Of a stretch of 21,539 nucleotides of DNA, positions 21,138 to 21,539 are shown one piece after another (the first letter of the stretch is position 1; every line of letters starts with the position of its first letter). The stretch comes from a virus. Position numbers and translations under genes: made by a program. The DNA lies in IMG/VR virus record IMGVR_UViG_3300021185_000666, positions 1-21,539 of that record. One strand, 5' to 3'. Below the pieces are notes generated by a model that was not told the DNA's origin, did not search any database, and saw only the letters and a list, made by a program, of their open reading frames with translations.

Positions 21138-21144
21138 GTGAAAA

Positions 21145-21539
21145 ATGTCTAACCAGACTGAAATTTTAGATAATGTTCTTGGAATAACAGATGTTGTGGA
21201 AACAGCTACAAGAGAAGTTACTCCACCTCGCCCAGTAATTGTTCCAGAAACAAATGAACAAGATACTGACAATGATTATAAATATCAGCGAGAGAATTTT
21301 TATCAGTTGGTAGAAAGAGGACAGGATGCAATTGATGGTATCCTAGACCTCGCAAGAGAAGGTGAACATCCCAGAGCATATGAGGTTGCTGGGAACTTGA
21401 TTAAACAGGTTGCAGACGTAACAGAGAAACTTGGTGACTTGCAGGCGAAGATGAAGAAATTAAAAGAAGTGCCTAACCAAGGCCCAAAGAATGTAACGAA
21501 TGCATTGTTTGTTGGTTCTACTGCTGAACTACAAAAGAT
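21145..21539 (+). CDS. gp16: Terminase small subunit gp16 (T4-like), 3'-truncated by window edge
   Basis: The reading frame starts at ATG 21145, seven bases after the preceding stop, and remains open to the right edge (131 codons plus two bases). It begins MSNQTEILDNVLGITDVVET. A central stretch DYKYQRENFYQLVERGQDAI, DGILDLAREGEHPRAYEVAG and NLIKQVADVTEKLGDLQAKM is mostly helical. NVTNALFVGSTAELQKD near the edge resembles the N.qNA.vF.GS..EL segment of T4 gp16. gp16 forms a ring that regulates the large subunit gp17 during DNA packaging. T4 gp16 is about 164 residues, so roughly the last fifth is missing here. gp17 would be expected downstream, outside the window. Confidence 0.9.
   Translation, partial: MSNQTEILDNVLGITDVVETATREVTPPRPVIVPETNEQDTDNDYKYQRENFYQLVERGQDAIDGILDLAREGEHPRAYEVAGNLIKQVADVTEKLGDLQAKMKKLKEVPNQGPKNVTNALFVGSTAELQK

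Overview
This window is part of the late structural region of a lytic, T4-like tailed phage (myovirus). The sequence is AT-rich and tightly packed. Every gene lies on the + strand, and neighbouring genes abut or overlap by 1-4 bases. A run of genes matches the T4 head-completion and packaging block in T4 order: neck proteins gp13 and gp14, tail-sheath terminator gp15, and the start of terminase small subunit gp16. The style of the remaining genes (modular beta-rich fibre proteins, glycine-rich adhesin, short conserved partners) is that of marine T4-like phages infecting SAR11, cyanobacteria or related hosts. The exact host cannot be read from this sequence.

Layout. Positions 1-2768 hold the 3' part of a large virion (baseplate/tail) structural protein that runs off the left edge. 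Two small genes follow (2770-3407). Positions 3412-16304 are a long adhesin/tail-fibre locus of about 19 genes. It sits where T4 carries genes 11, 12 and wac, but none of those is recognisable here. The fibre genes are mosaics of a few recurring modules: N-terminal attachment tags (MSNYIG, MPFIGK, MA-N-FKNA, MAL.K.N), 'AVT.AKIA' stalks, a repeated 'NGS-T-F' beta module, a 'DDYEEGTW' domain, an 'FEHRSY' hinge and a polyglycine domain. They alternate with short, often acidic-tailed proteins that may be assembly chaperones or attachment partners. Positions 16309-18800 hold gp13, gp14 and gp15. A second, smaller adhesin block (18827-20723) and a tail-assembly-chaperone-like gene (20748-21137) sit between gp15 and gp16; in T4, genes 15 and 16 are adjacent. 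gp16 begins at 21145 and is cut by the right edge.

Regulation. Matches to the T4 late promoter (TATAAATA and close variants) occur at 3412, 7255, 13582 and 18796. Weaker CTAAATA/TTAAATA variants occur at 6088, 10120 and 14241. They divide the locus into consecutive transcription cassettes, most of them opening with a fibre or attachment gene.

Points of most interest: an array of fibre cassettes with their own promoters; a tandem duplication of a fibre gene plus small partner (7570-8858 and 8861-10123), including a 57-residue gene; repeated C-terminal peptide signatures (EGF-IAL-IALG and GG[S/T]F) on otherwise different proteins; and the adhesin block containing a C1q-like jelly roll inserted between gp15 and gp16. 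No gene-free stretch longer than about 90 bases exists, and no RNA genes, insertion sequences or CRISPR arrays were seen.
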